A DNA stretch of 45,228 nt, from the NCBI GenBank assembly GCA_009602725.1, contig WELB01000140.1:195488-240715 (forward strand). Direction: 5' to 3'. Below are positions 28,193 to 38,225 of this stretch, piece after piece. The notes beneath the pieces were generated by a model. It ran no database searches and had not been told where the DNA came from. It saw only the letters and a program-made list of their open reading frames with translations. A program made the position numbers and the translations under genes. Numbering within the stretch: position 1 is the stretch's first letter; the number at the start of each line of letters is the position of its first letter. Source of the stretch: Spirogloea muscicola. Its lineage: Eukaryota; Streptophyta; Zygnematophyceae; Spirogloeales; Spirogloeaceae.

Positions 28193-28960
28193 AGGCCAAT
28201 CCCGTACGACCGAAGTCTTCTTGGGGTCGACACGGATGCCCTCTTATCCCACGACATGCCCAAAGTGTGTCAGCTCTGGCTGGTTGAAGCTTACTTGGAC
28301 CGCTTGTCATACAATCGATTTTCACGCAGCAATTGCAGCAGTTGGCGCAGGTGTCTCACGTGATCCTCAGGTGTTTTGCTGAGCACGAGGATATCGTCCA
28401 AGTAAACCAGCACCAAATGGTAGAGCAAGGGGCCAAAGATACTCGACATCACCGGCTGGAATGTAGCCGGTTGATTGGTCAAACCAAAGCTCAGCACCTT
28501 GAAACGAAAATGTCCAAGCGGCGTACGGAACGCCGATTCGGAACATCGGCAGGCGTGATTCGAATTTCGTGATAACCATTTGCCAGGTCCAGAGAAGTAA
28601 ACGCAATAGCCCCTGCAAGCTAATCGTACAGAGCATCTATCCGAGGCAATGGGTTTCGGTTCTTTATGGTGAGCATATTTTAAGCCCGATAGTCAATCCA
28701 CATCCATAGTGTGCCATCCCCCTTTTTGACAAAGAGGATGGGTGCTCCATATAGCGACTGAGAGGGCTAAATGTAGCCCTTCGCTAGCAGGTCCTCGACC
28801 TGGGATTGCATTTCTCGGTATTCGAGAGGGCTTAGCCGGTACATGGGACGGGTAAGGCGGTTGAGCGCCTGGCTCCAATGGAATTGTTTGAGCCACACCT
28901 CGGTGAGGAAGTAGACCGTCCGGAAGAGAGTGGGGAAACACATCAACAAATTCTTTCAGC
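28089..28960 (-). pseudogene. Reverse transcriptase of element II
   Basis: Minus strand in several frames: MYRLSPLEYREMQSQVEDLL (28790-28850), then a decayed motif A region (28550-28640), [15 protein letters not shown] (motif B) and [13 protein letters not shown] (motif C, YLDD intact, near 28395), DHVRHLRQLLQLLRENRLYD. It is highly similar to element I. Interrupted upstream by a solo LTR at 29165. Confidence 0.75.
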
Positions 28961-29164
28961 AGCTTATCAAGAACCCCGCCACGTGAATCCGCAGCAGTGA
29001 CACACAAGTCAGGCTTAGACTCGCCATTCAACGTCACTATCACAAGACATGCCATCTGCACAGTATTTTTGTGTATCAATCGCTTCATCTGCATGGCGGA
29101 CAGCAGGATGGAAGCCCCTGCCGCCAGCGGCGGGGCACAGGGAAGCTGCTTGCAAGGGACAAAG

Positions 29165-29800
29165 TGTGACATCTCTGCATCTAAACACACAGTAGAGTCA
29201 GGATGTCCTGGTTTGGATTCGAACATAGGGTGTTTTGGAGACAACCCTCATACAGGAGAACGCCAACGCACATACGCGCGCAGAGCGCAGCGGAAGTCTT
29301 ACCCTGAGGCACCGCCCTAGGGCGGTGACTCTACCAATAGACTTACGGAGAGCCGGCAGGACCCGCAGCGATGACGGGCTGCAGCGACGGGCTGGCAGTA
29401 GGCGGCAGCAGCAAAGTTGTGGCGGCGGCGGCAGCAGCAGGTAGCAGCCGGGCTGGCTAGGCAGCAGCGGGCTGTGTCTCTTTCGGGCGTTGGTCCGACT
29501 GAGCAGTCTGGCCTCGGCCGGCTACAAATAGCGTTCCACCTGTCACCCCTCCCCCGAGGGTGTGACGAGGGTCGCCCCAGGGCCCACCTTGGGAAGGACG
29601 GGCCCAACAATGGGGACACGACGCCCAAAAGCGAGCCCGACATCGGGAATAGCCACACAGGGTGCAGCGGATCGCCCAAGAGCGAGCCCGACAACGGGAA
29701 AAGCGGATCGACCGGCACCGTTGACACGCCCCAACGGTGACGAGACGACGCTGGAAGGTTTCCCGCAACGTTGGCACGGCCTAACGGCGGGAACGTTACA
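29165..29800 (-). repeat. Solo LTR-A with perfect 5-bp duplication CAAAG
   Basis: 636 bp, TGTGACATCTCTGC...GGGAACGTTACA, with the hairpin at 29310-29327. CAAAG at 29160-29164 and 29801-29805. The empty site is seen in element I at about 11296 (GGACAAAGTGTCGTGCGCC). It is shorter than other copies because the minisatellite zone is largely missing and replaced by CCCGACATCGGG-like units. Confidence 0.85.
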
Positions 29801-30346
29801 CAAAGCGCCGTGCGCCAAGTTGTACAGTGAAAGTCTGGCGTTCGAAGTCAAGGCATGCTGATGCGGCACAAAGCCAGTCATCACCCAATATCACATCAAA
29901 TGCGACGGTCAACGCAATAGTGTAACAAAGCACCTCGGCTTTCTGATTCTGAATGCAAATAGGAACCTTGCACAAACCAGCAAATCGGTCGGGTGGCCAT
30001 CGGCCAAGGTTACTCTAGGCAGACCATCTGCTTGCGAATGCAAGCCAATGGAGCACACCAAAGCCCCATTGACAAAGAACACTGAGGCCCCTGAATCTAG
30101 GAGGATCCTAGCTGGTGCCGCAGCAACCAGCCCCTCAAATAGCATAGTGTGTCCCTCATGGACACTGTCAAGGAACGGGGTGCGAGCGACATAGACCCTG
30201 ACCGCGGTCAGGTAAGGCCTACACTGAGAGGCATCGACACTACGCCTAAGGAGCGTGTGTCCCGCCTTGTGCGAGCACAACAGCGACATCTCCAGCGGAG
30301 CTCCATCAGTCACGCTGCGCTTCTGCGGCACAACGAAGAACAGCAT
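29801..30346 (-). pseudogene. Retropepsin-type protease of element II
   Basis: A 145-codon open frame (30346 to 29909): VYVARTPFLDSVHEGHTMLF, EGLVAAAPARILLDSGASVF (D-S-G active-site loop), ALVCSIGLHSQADGLP, VTLADGHPTDLLVCARF, then a frameshift. The remainder (IRIRK..., LGDDWLC-like) continues to 29806 in another frame. Alignment with element VI supports the active-site assignment. Expected role: Gag-Pol processing. Confidence 0.68.
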
Positions 30347-30382
30347 TCATTCAGCGCGACGGCACTCAGGCCAGCTCAGATA

Positions 30383-31155
30383 CTAATCAGCAGCTATCTG
30401 CAAGTCATTGTGGGCAATCCACACAAATAGAGGCCCTCCGGCTTTCAGACCTTGCAACAAAGCAAGAATAGAGCGCACAACCGGCACAATTGGCGGGCGA
30501 GCAATGCCAGTAAGATCAAAAAGCGCACGTGAATCTGGCTGAATGAGATTTCTCTCAGAGGCAAGGGTCAGGCACTCACGCTTCCCCTTTAAGCTGCCCT
30601 TCTCCCAGCTCATTGGGCGCTGTGGACGTGGCCTCGAAGATGCCGCCGGCCAGTCCCTGAGCAGGTGGGCACTTGTCAGCGCACTGAAGCAGCCAGCGCC
30701 CTCCACGCGCGGCTTGAGGAAGCCGCCTGAAGGACGCGCGTCCGAGCCCTGGCGTGGGTTTGCCCGCTTCTTGCCTCGGTCTGCATCAGAACCGCCTGCC
30801 TTCAGCAGGGGACGCTTGCTTGGACCGGCAATGTCCGGCGTGCTGAGCACCTTGCGGGCGTGCTCCACCATCTTGGTGAAGTCCGTGACTGGTTTGGCCG
30901 TCGCGAAATCCACCGCGACCCCATTGCAAAAGTGAGTAGGCAGTCCAGCCTTAAAATGCTGGCATAAGTCAATAGGCTTCATGGGCTCGCTGCGTAGCTT
31001 GGACAGCAGCAGACGGAAGCGCCGCACATAGGACTCAAAGCTCTCGCTCCCTTCGCCCTGCATGCGGAGAGCGTCCAGCTCGTCGCGGGCGCGCAGCTCC
31101 TCATGGGGGTCGCCATAGGTGGACAAGAGCGAGCTGCAAAAGAAGTCCCAGCCAC
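30383..31155 (-). pseudogene. Gag C-terminal part of element II
   Basis: A long open minus frame from the solo LTR border: WDFFCSSLLSTYGDPHEELR, ESFESYVRRFRLLLSKLRSE, DLCQHFKAGLPTHF, VTDFTKMVEHARKVL, a basic linker (KRPLLKAGGSDADRGKKR), a decayed zinc-knuckle zone (CF-C in another frame near 30690), SLKGKRECLTLASERNL and LFDLTGIARPP. The VRRF-LLLSKL block is the conserved capsid-like core shared with element VI. Confidence 0.7.
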
Positions 31156-32120
31156 TGTAACGTTTCCTCGTTTGAGAGTGGTGACGGTGCGCGATAATCT
31201 TACAAGAGCGTAGCGTATCTACCGTTTGGAGTCCCAAACGGTGCGGATAAATTGGCTGCACTCCGTGTAGCTAAGTACGGTTCGAGGGTCCCGGGATCCG
31301 TACCCCGTCCGCACGCCTCGGGCTCACGCCCTACGAGCTGGCCGGGTGGGTCAGCTCTCCCTCAGGCCAGCGCCTTGCGGGCTGGCCGGGTGGGCCAGCT
31401 CTCTCTCAGCAGTACCCTGCGGGCTGGCCGGATTGGCCAGCTCTGTTGTTCTCATGGCCGCATGGCCTCGGTCCTGTGTCCTCACGGCCTCAGTCCCTTG
31501 GCCACGTGAGCCAGGCTGTTGGCCTGGTGCGCCACCTCCTTGGCGCTAGTCACTGTGCAGCGCGCCAGTCCCTTAGACTAGCGCGCCGGCCTCTTGGCGC
31601 TAGTCCCTTGGACTCGTGCTACAGGCCTCTGGCCCTGTGTGCCAGCCTCTTGTATTCATCGTGTCCCCTTGTCAGGCCCGCCCCTCCGAGGGAAGGCCCT
31701 GGGGGCGACCCTCGTCACACCCTCAGGGGAGAGGTGGCAGGAGAACCGCTATAAGTAGTAGGCCTTGGCCAGACTCCGGAGTCCAATCACCGCCTGAGAG
31801 AGACACAGCCCTGCTGCTGCCTAGCCAGCCCCGCTGCTGCCTGCTGCTGCCGCCGCAGCCACAGCTCTGCTGCTGCCGGCTGCTGCCAGCCCGTCGCCGC
31901 AGCTCATCGCTGCGGGCCCTGCCGGCTCTCTGTAAGTCTATTGTTAGAGAGAGTCACCGCCCTAGGGCGGTGCCTCAGGGTAAGACTCCGCTGCGCTCTG
32001 TGCGCGTATGTGCGTTGGCGTTCTCCTGTATGAGGGTTGACTTGAAAACACCCTATGCTCGAATCCAAACCAAGACACCCTGACGCTGCTACCTATGTGG
32101 TTAGATGCAGAGATGTCACA
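31156..32120 (+). repeat. Solo LTR-A, opposite orientation, perfect duplication GCCAC
   Basis: 965 bp, TGTAACGTTTCC...AGATGTCACA. GCCAC at 31151-31155 and 32121-32125. The U3 palindrome is near 31220, repeats of GACTAGCGCGCC at 31560-31620, a TATAAGTA box near 31751, a CTG-rich tract (31810-31900), a CTGTAAGT donor-like site (31930) and the hairpin CACCGCC-CTAG-GGCGGTG at 31955-31972. Confidence 0.88.
31955..31972 (+). promoter_or_regulatory. Conserved LTR stem-loop (reference copy)
   Basis: Perfect 7-bp stem CACCGCC/GGCGGTG with 4-nt loop CTAG, in the context GAGT-hairpin-CCTCAGGGTAAGAC. It lies about 200 bp after the TATA box, so probably in the transcribed part of the LTR. Equivalents with 7-bp stem and 4-nt loop lie at 7768, 13519, 14602, 15549, 22117, 25182, 29310 and 39726. 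Confidence 0.6.
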
Positions 32121-32768
32121 GCCACTGTACTCCTCGGGCGTCGAGCCCTTCTTCAGGGTGTTCTACCGATCCAGGTGCTCCCCTGTGAGATAGATTGAAG
32201 CGAGGCGCACGCATGCCCCCGCGTCCGTGAGCGAACACACCGCTACTCATCCATCTCACCGAGCCATTGCTGCAACCCTCCCCAATCGTCGTGGACGGAG
32301 AACTGCCTGGGTGCATGGGCCCTGGCGAGACCATGCTCAGGGTGGCCGTTGCTCTTGCGCATCAGATGCACCGACGCATCCATCTCTTACATATGCGGCT
32401 CTGCGGCGCGCTGCCGGACGAGGAGGGCGCGCTGCTCCGTGCAAATCTTCGCAAAGAACCGGTGTTGAGCCGGGATAGGCTGGGCTGCTGCCAGATCTTG
32501 CACGAGGAGGGCCATGCACTGCACCTCCCCCGCCGACAAGCCCGCGTGGCCTTTCGGCTCCCAGCTCGGCGTGCCCCTCAAGGGCTTGCCCCGCAACAGC
32601 CACTGCTGCAGCATCTGGCTCTGCCGCAGCCGCTGCATCTATAGCTGACCGCCCCACAGCAGCCGATGCATCCGCAGCCAACCGCTCCGCAGCAGCCGCT
32701 GCATCCGCAGCCGACCGCTCTGCCTCCTGAGGAGGGCTTGGCCGCGCACTGGAGGTGTGTGACACCAT
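32121..32768 (-). pseudogene. Gag N-terminal part of element II
   Basis: Begins MVSHTSSARPSPPQEAERSA at 32768, followed by an Ala-rich stretch and, after a frameshift, GLSAGEVQCMALLVQDLAA, FFAKICTEQRALLVRQRAAE. Near 32121-32330 it ends GAPGSVEHPEEGLDARGVQW, and the next residues (WDFF...) lie beyond the solo LTR. The start motif M-x-S-H-x-S-x-ARPSP is shared with elements I and IV. Confidence 0.65.
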
Positions 32769-32942
32769 GCTGTCTCAAAAGGAGCGAACGCAGCAAGTCG
32801 TCCTAAAGGATCGGTCTGCAATCTGGCGTTGGTCGCTGGCTCACGCCGCAAGGATGACTCCGCACCCGGCGCTTCCACAGAGCCGCCCACGGACCAACTC
32901 TGGCAAGCACTTTGACCACTAACTCTAATCTCTGATCCAGAT
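32769..32942 (-). other. Leader and tRNA-iMet-like primer site of element II
   Basis: Short leader with AACGCAGCAAG...GGATC...CAATCTGGCGTTGGTCG shared with element I. On the minus strand TGGATCAGAG follows the LTR after 3 nt, one base short of TGGTATCAGAG. Confidence 0.55.
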
Positions 32943-33486
32943 TGTCAGGAATCTCGCCCTGACCACGCAGTTAGAGAGAGCAGTCCTTCTTGAGTTTGGC
33001 TGTAGGGGGTTCAGGAGCCAACCCACTACACAGGAAGCACTAGCGCATCAGCGCAGGGGAAGACAGACCCTGTGGCGCCGCCGTCCGGCGGCGACTCCAC
33101 CTCCTGGGCGCAGGCCGGCGCAGCAGGCCCCGCAGCGGAGTGCGGTGGCAGCTGCGGCGGCAAGCAGCGCAAGGCTGCTCCTGGGTTTCCCGGTTCGAAC
33201 TGATTGTCGAGCCTCAGCCCCCAAGGCTTCTTGTGCTTCCCCGTGCCACCCCCTTTCCAAGGGTGTGAGCCGGTCGCCCCGTAGCCCGCCTTGCGGCAGG
33301 CCAAAGACCCTCCCTTGAACGGGTGGATCCTGGCTAGGGGTAATTTAGGACGGGCGGGACCCGCACCCGGGCGGCCCACTTGCCCGGCCAGCCAGCCCGC
33401 CAGCTGGCGGGTCACCTGGCCCAAATAGTCGGTCATGTACTGCCAACAGAGCCATGTGGCTTAACCAGACGGCTGGGTTATACACA
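32943..33486 (-). repeat. 5' LTR-B of element II
   Basis: About 543 bp, TGTCAGGAATCTCGCC...GGGTTATACACA. The hairpin CGCCGCC-N4-GGCGGCG is at about 33076-33093. The right end is less exact than in other copies. Confidence 0.78.
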
Positions 33487-35115
33487 CCATGTGACAACAC
33501 AACACTCACAGCAGAGTCAGGGGGGGACACTGTGCGCGTCATCACAACGAGAAATCACCCAAAGCCGGATTGATGTGAGAGTACGACCTCGAATCTGCCT
33601 TCCGACTCAGCTTGCCAGGATGCTGGTCGAAGTGGTCCCATGTAGGTCAACCCTCTGATAGCCGAAGGCGGAGACGAGCATTTACGTAGACTACACAAAA
33701 TGCACTAAGTGACTCAAGGCATCACCTGCCGGCAGCTTACACTAAAGTGCGCAGAGATACTCAGGCACATAGCTGGGCCAATGGCGCAGTCTTCACCACT
33801 CAGCATAAGGGCTTACGTACTCGGGCAGGACATAGGGCCGCACATGGTCTCGTCCATACACGTGATTTTACACGTAGACACGGCAAGGAGCATACTGGCG
33901 AAGAGAGTTCCACACAGCGGGCGCTGCAGGGAACTGAAGCAACCCTGGCTCAGTACACCCACTTACCCCGTAGCCGTGATATATCATCTACAGCTAAGGA
34001 CTTGTACTGGAAGTAGACAACACAGACGTGCTACTGACCCGGGCCAATAAGCCACTAGGTCAATGAGGTGGCGGCCAGCCATGGACCTCATCTCACTACA
34101 GTGCCAAGCACCACAAGCTTCCAGAATTTGGAGTGTGCTCACGCACAAATCAAAGTGAGGGCGCGCCAGGCGCGCCAGCCGCCAACACCAGAGATATGAC
34201 AAGGTGAATGCCGAAGCAGGGGTCACCCGTGCCGAGGCATCACACAATACCGATCTCACGATGAAGTCCACAACTTCCACGGGCAAAAGCCACATTTAGG
34301 CCAGCTTGATTTGGGCGTTACCACATTAGAGCCCAGCTCGCACAAGACTGATGAGTTCCGGCAAGCCCGTGCTAATCAGCAGCACAGACGAAATTTCCTA
34401 ATGATTTCTGGTACTTCGTCCGTTTGCCAGTGTAGCTGACAAGACACCAGTGGCCTTTACAAACTCTTGGTTTTCACAAAACTCATGCTGACACAGGAGG
34501 CAGAAGCCTACGAACTGTCAAGGATATGGGCCGAACGACCAGCCTCTAGTCCTTAAGATACATTGTTGGCGCTACACACCAAGTGCCGAGGCACTTACGA
34601 TTGAGAGAGAAGTTTTGAGCTACAATTATGAGCAGTTCAGGCCATCAACTCATACTTCAAGCGGGAGGAGTGGCCTGCCTTATGGCAGTACAATCAAGCC
34701 AACTTCTTTGGAGGTGAAGACTGCACGACTGCACGGCACAAGCACGACTACCGTGTAAACTGATCAAACTGCAGTTGACTAGAAGTTACCAATACAACAA
34801 CGTATTCTTCTCCACCAGCACGCCCAAGCACAGAGCGTACTACTGGCACAACAAACTGCGGACAAAATCGTCCTACGAGTCTAATGTGGTGTCACATACA
34901 CGTCACATTGGTGACATAGCGGCCGTACAACTCCGCGTACTTTCATCCGTACATGGCGGCGAGTGAGTGGGTGAAGAAGTCTCAGGTGTTAAACACTCTG
35001 GGGTGGGTGGACGACTTCACGAAGTTCCACCTCATGCAGCAGAATCGTTCATGAGATACATAGCCGCAATTCCCACGCGACATTTGATAGTGCCGCGCAT
35101 ATCATGGACTAGTTG
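33487..35115. other. Low-coding stretch, probably decayed interior of element V
   Basis: About 1.6 kb with lower GC than its surroundings. I recognise no protein motif on either strand. Short open frames (for example 33709-34050 plus, 33984-34295 minus) show no family features. By position it would be the 3' side of minus element V. Confidence 0.35.
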
Positions 35116-35496
35116 TCAGACTACCTTGCCCATTGTACTTAGAGGGTTGGCACGGCTGGGCACGCCCCAGCTGCCTGAAATAGCGTCCTTTCGCCTTGAC
35201 GCGACGAACTCGCTGCTCTTCAGCATGCACACGGGCGAGTATTGGTCGCATCTCTTCGCGTGGCGCCCCCCACTCAGGAACTGCCAGCAAATTCCCACTC
35301 GGATGGTATATGCTATTTGCTCCACTAGACACACAAGGCGCTGCACCTCGGCCGGAGTCAGGCCGTCCAGATCGGGTGCATGGAGCTCCCCCCACTCACT
35401 TTCCACCTCCTGGACCTTAGCCGGAGGTACGGCCGGCGGAGGAGTATTAAAAGGCGCACTCGAGTCAGCCGAATCTATGCCTTTACACCAACACAC
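35116..35496 (-). pseudogene. Gag-like N-terminal frame of element V
   Basis: A 126-codon open frame starting MCWCKGIDSADSSAPF, then PPPAVPPAKVQEVESEWGEL and LDGLTPAEVQRLVCLVEQIA. The last block aligns with LSAGELQLVALLTQDLA of the element VI gag. It lies downstream of an LTR, primer site and leader, the expected place for gag. The family is divergent from LTR-A/B elements. The second half is not recognisable. Confidence 0.45.
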
Positions 35497-36020
35497 TGAG
35501 GGATCAAATCAGTGAAGGGCATAAGACACACCAGCTGAGACAGTACTACCGCAATGATACTGAGCAAGCTGGTGCCCCAGACAAGCAAAGCAATAATGAT
35601 AGCGCGCAAGTCATACCCTCAAAATGCAAAGCCGCACGAGCGAGCTGAGAAAGGGGCCAGGACTGGTATACGGACCACTTCCCTGCACACACACTTTTCG
35701 CCGCCCGGCTGCGGTCGCTTTCAAACTCCTGTCACACAGACAGGCAATCCGCCGACCGCAGGTGACTATGCAGACGAAACACTGACCTTGCAAGGGATTG
35801 CCGACGGGGTGGATGTTCAGTGAACGGTGGCCGACCCCGGGCGCGTGGATGCAGCGGGCGAGTGGATCACTTCACCAATCGGCGCATGGCAGATCCACAG
35901 ATACAATCTGGCAAGGGGTCTCAAGTCATAAGTGACTCGTTAGTGCCAGAACATCAGAAAGAACCTTGCATCGTCAGCCGTATCATCAAAGGATACGAGG
36001 CTAGCAAGATTCAAGGACAC
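35497..36020 (-). other. Leader of element V
   Basis: Between the primer site and the gag-like frame. No ORF or structure is recognised. Confidence 0.4.
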
Positions 36021-36031
36021 CTCTGATACCA
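36021..36031 (-). promoter_or_regulatory. tRNA-iMet primer binding site of element V
   Basis: On the minus strand TGGTATCAGAG, a perfect 11-nt match to the usual initiator-Met tRNA primer site of plant LTR elements, 2 nt after the LTR end. Confidence 0.75.
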
Positions 36032-36033
36032 AA

Positions 36034-36487
36034 TGAAACGTTCTAATCCTATATACACAATTAGGAGCTAGGACGTCCTTACAGTATACGGTCGCTCGAA
36101 AGGAAACCCCCAGCACGGTGAAGCACCACGTCTACACGCCGGGCATGTTGCGGCACCACACGCGTCACATGCGTGTCACTACGAGTCCGGCAGCACCAAG
36201 CGGCACTGCGGCAATGCTGCAACGGCTCCGGCGGTGCGGCAGCGATGCGGCGGCGGCACCAACGGCGCGGCGGCGATGAGGCGGCGGCTCCGGTGGTGCA
36301 GCGGCGATGCGACGGCAGCACCGCCAACAGGCCGCTGAGCGGCTCCTCTTCTGGCGGACTGCACGTCACCGTCGCGCGTCGTCCACGTGTCGCATGCATC
36401 AGTTTGGTGCGGGAGTCTAATAATATTGGGCCGCGCACCGTTACTCTAAGCCAAGGTCAGAGTCACGTGATGGGTGGGGACGTTACA
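36034..36487 (-). repeat. 5' LTR-C of element V
   Basis: 454 bp, TGAAACGTTCTAATCC...GGGACGTTACA. It shares TGAAACGTxCT, ACGTCCT, AAACCCCC and GGTGAAGCAC with the inverse of 39374-39878. A GCGGC-rich block lies at 36200-36320. Confidence 0.65.
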
Positions 36488-36970
36488 GGTCCTGTGTTAC
36501 AGACTGCTGATGCACGGATCCTCCTGATGCTCTGGCCTGACTGTCTGTTAGTCGGAGTAATTTGCTAGAGCAGGAATGTGGTATTGCAATTTGGGCGGCA
36601 AACCAAGTTTGCTCCCGGCGCCACGACCATCGGCGTACGATGCCGGAAACTCCTTTACACACGTACCACGGCTGTCAGCGCGTTGCCCACCCAAGTGTGG
36701 GCATTGACTCCGGCAGCCGCTGGGCGGTTCCATATGATCATTCAACCACGATCAGATTTGTTGCTCCGTTCTATACCTTCTCTGCAGATTCATGTCTGCC
36801 GTGCTGTTTGGGGGTACGGATTCGCGCGGTGTCCTGCTTGCTCGCTTTCTGGTGGCCACCAGTATGCGGTGTCTTGCAATGTAGTATGAAGACATTATAT
36901 GCTGATCAGTGGAACCTGAACTGAATACTGAAGGATCAGAATTGATTTTTCAGTAATTCCCCTGGAAGAC
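36488..36970 (+). other. Leader of element IV
   Basis: 36835-36910 (GCTTGCTCGCTTTC, TGTAGTATG, ATATGCTGATC) matches the leader of element VI at 17605-17680. It therefore belongs to a plus-strand element whose gag starts next. The 5' LTR is missing. Confidence 0.45.
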
Positions 36971-37332
36971 GTGGAGTCACACCACTCTGGTGCGCGCCCC
37001 AGCCCTTTTCGGCCGGCGGTACAACCGGCTGCAGTGGGAGACGTGGTCAATGAGCGAGCACAGCTTTGTGAGCCTTCCGGCCCTGGTGGCTATCGCCTGA
37101 GCGCTCCTCTCGGAGCATCTGAAGGCGGCGATGGCTGTTATACCTACCTCACACGCCCGACTGGAGGCGTTGGGCGAGGAGGTCCTGGCTGCGCTCGATC
37201 GGTTGAGTACCACCGGCGTCGGCCTAGGAGGGCCAGGGTCCAGGTGCATGGGTTGCACGGGTCCTAGGTGCATGGTTTGCACTACGGCCAGAGCCAGGCG
37301 AACACCCTAGATGAGTCGTGTTGCACGTCCGC
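36971..37332 (+). pseudogene. Gag start of element IV
   Basis: Reads ESHHSGARPSP, matching the gag starts of elements I and II, but the first codon is GTG in place of ATG. Then helical stretches (LSEHLKAA, ARLEALGEEVLAALDRLS) in a second frame. Interrupted at 37333 by a solo LTR. Confidence 0.5.
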
Positions 37333-38225
37333 TGTGACATCTCTGCTCTTAATCACACAGTTAGAGTCAGAATGTCCTGGTTTGGATTCGAGCATAGGGT
37401 GTTTTGGAGACATCCCTCATACAGGAGAACGCCAACGCACATACGCGCACAGAGCGCAGCGGAAGTCTTACCCTGAGGCACCACCCTAGGGCGGTGACTC
37501 TACCAACAGACTTACGGAGAGCCGGCAGGGCCCGCAGCGATGAGCTGCGGCGACGGGCTGGCAGCAGCCGGCAGCAGCAGAGCTGTGGCGGCGGCGGCAG
37601 CAGCAGGCAGCAGCGGGGCTGGCTAGACAGCCGCAGGGCTGTGTCTCTCTCGGGCGTTGGTCCCCCCCGGAGTCTGACCAAGGCCCACTACTTATAGCGG
37701 TTCTCCTGCCACCCCTCCCCTGAGGGTGTGACGAGGGTCGGCCCCAAGGCCCTCCCTTGGAGGGGCGGGCCTGACAAGGGGACACGACAAATACAACAGG
37801 CTGGCACACAGGGCCAGTGGCCTTTAGCACGAGTCCAAGGGACTAGCGCCAAGAGGCCGGCGCGCGAGTCAAGGGACTGGCGCGCTGGACAGTGACTAGC
37901 GCCAAGGAGGTGGCGCGCCAGGCCAATAGCCTGGCTCACGGGGTCAAGGGACTGAGGCCGTGCAGCCATGAGGACTGGAGAGCTGGTCAATCCGGTCGGC
38001 CCGCGGGGCGCCGGCCTGAGGAAGAGCTGACCCACCCGGCCGGCCTGCAGGCGTGAGCCCGAGGCGTGCCGACAGGGTGCGGAGCCCGGGACCCTCGAAC
38101 CGTACTTAGCTACACGGAGTGCAGCCCAGCTACCCGCACCATTTGGGACTCCAAACAATAGATACGTTACGCTCTTGTAAGGTTATCGCGCGCCGTTGGT
38201 ACCTTCAAACGGCAGAAACGTTACA
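37333..38225 (-). repeat. Solo LTR-A with perfect 5-bp duplication TCCGC
   Basis: 893 bp, TGTGACATCTCTGC...CAGAAACGTTACA. TCCGC at 37328-37332 and 38226-38230. It is nearly identical to 21977-22865, so both are probably recent. The hairpin at 37479-37496 has one mismatch. Confidence 0.88.

Larger units (their letters stand above)
21827..33486 (-). mobile_element. Element II: LTR-B chromovirus with four nested LTR-A insertions
   Basis: Minus-strand Ty3 element. 3' LTR-B = 21827-21976 plus 24799-25029 (left end missing), polypurine region, chromodomain/integrase (26000-27470), RNase H (27629-28190), RT (28090-28960), protease (29801-30346), gag (30383-31155 and 32121-32768), leader and primer site, 5' LTR-B (32943-33486). 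Inserted into it are element III (21977-24793) and solo LTR-As at 25037-25997, 29165-29800 and 31156-32120. The coding part is decayed. Confidence 0.8.

Noticed and set aside
33487-35115. Search for host genes in the ORF-poor stretch
   Set aside because: No motif, splice pattern or RNA gene convincing enough; treated as decayed element interior.
36173-36568. Ala/Arg-rich frame in LTR-C
   Set aside because: Made by a GCGGC-rich repeat; no start context or homologue among the other elements.
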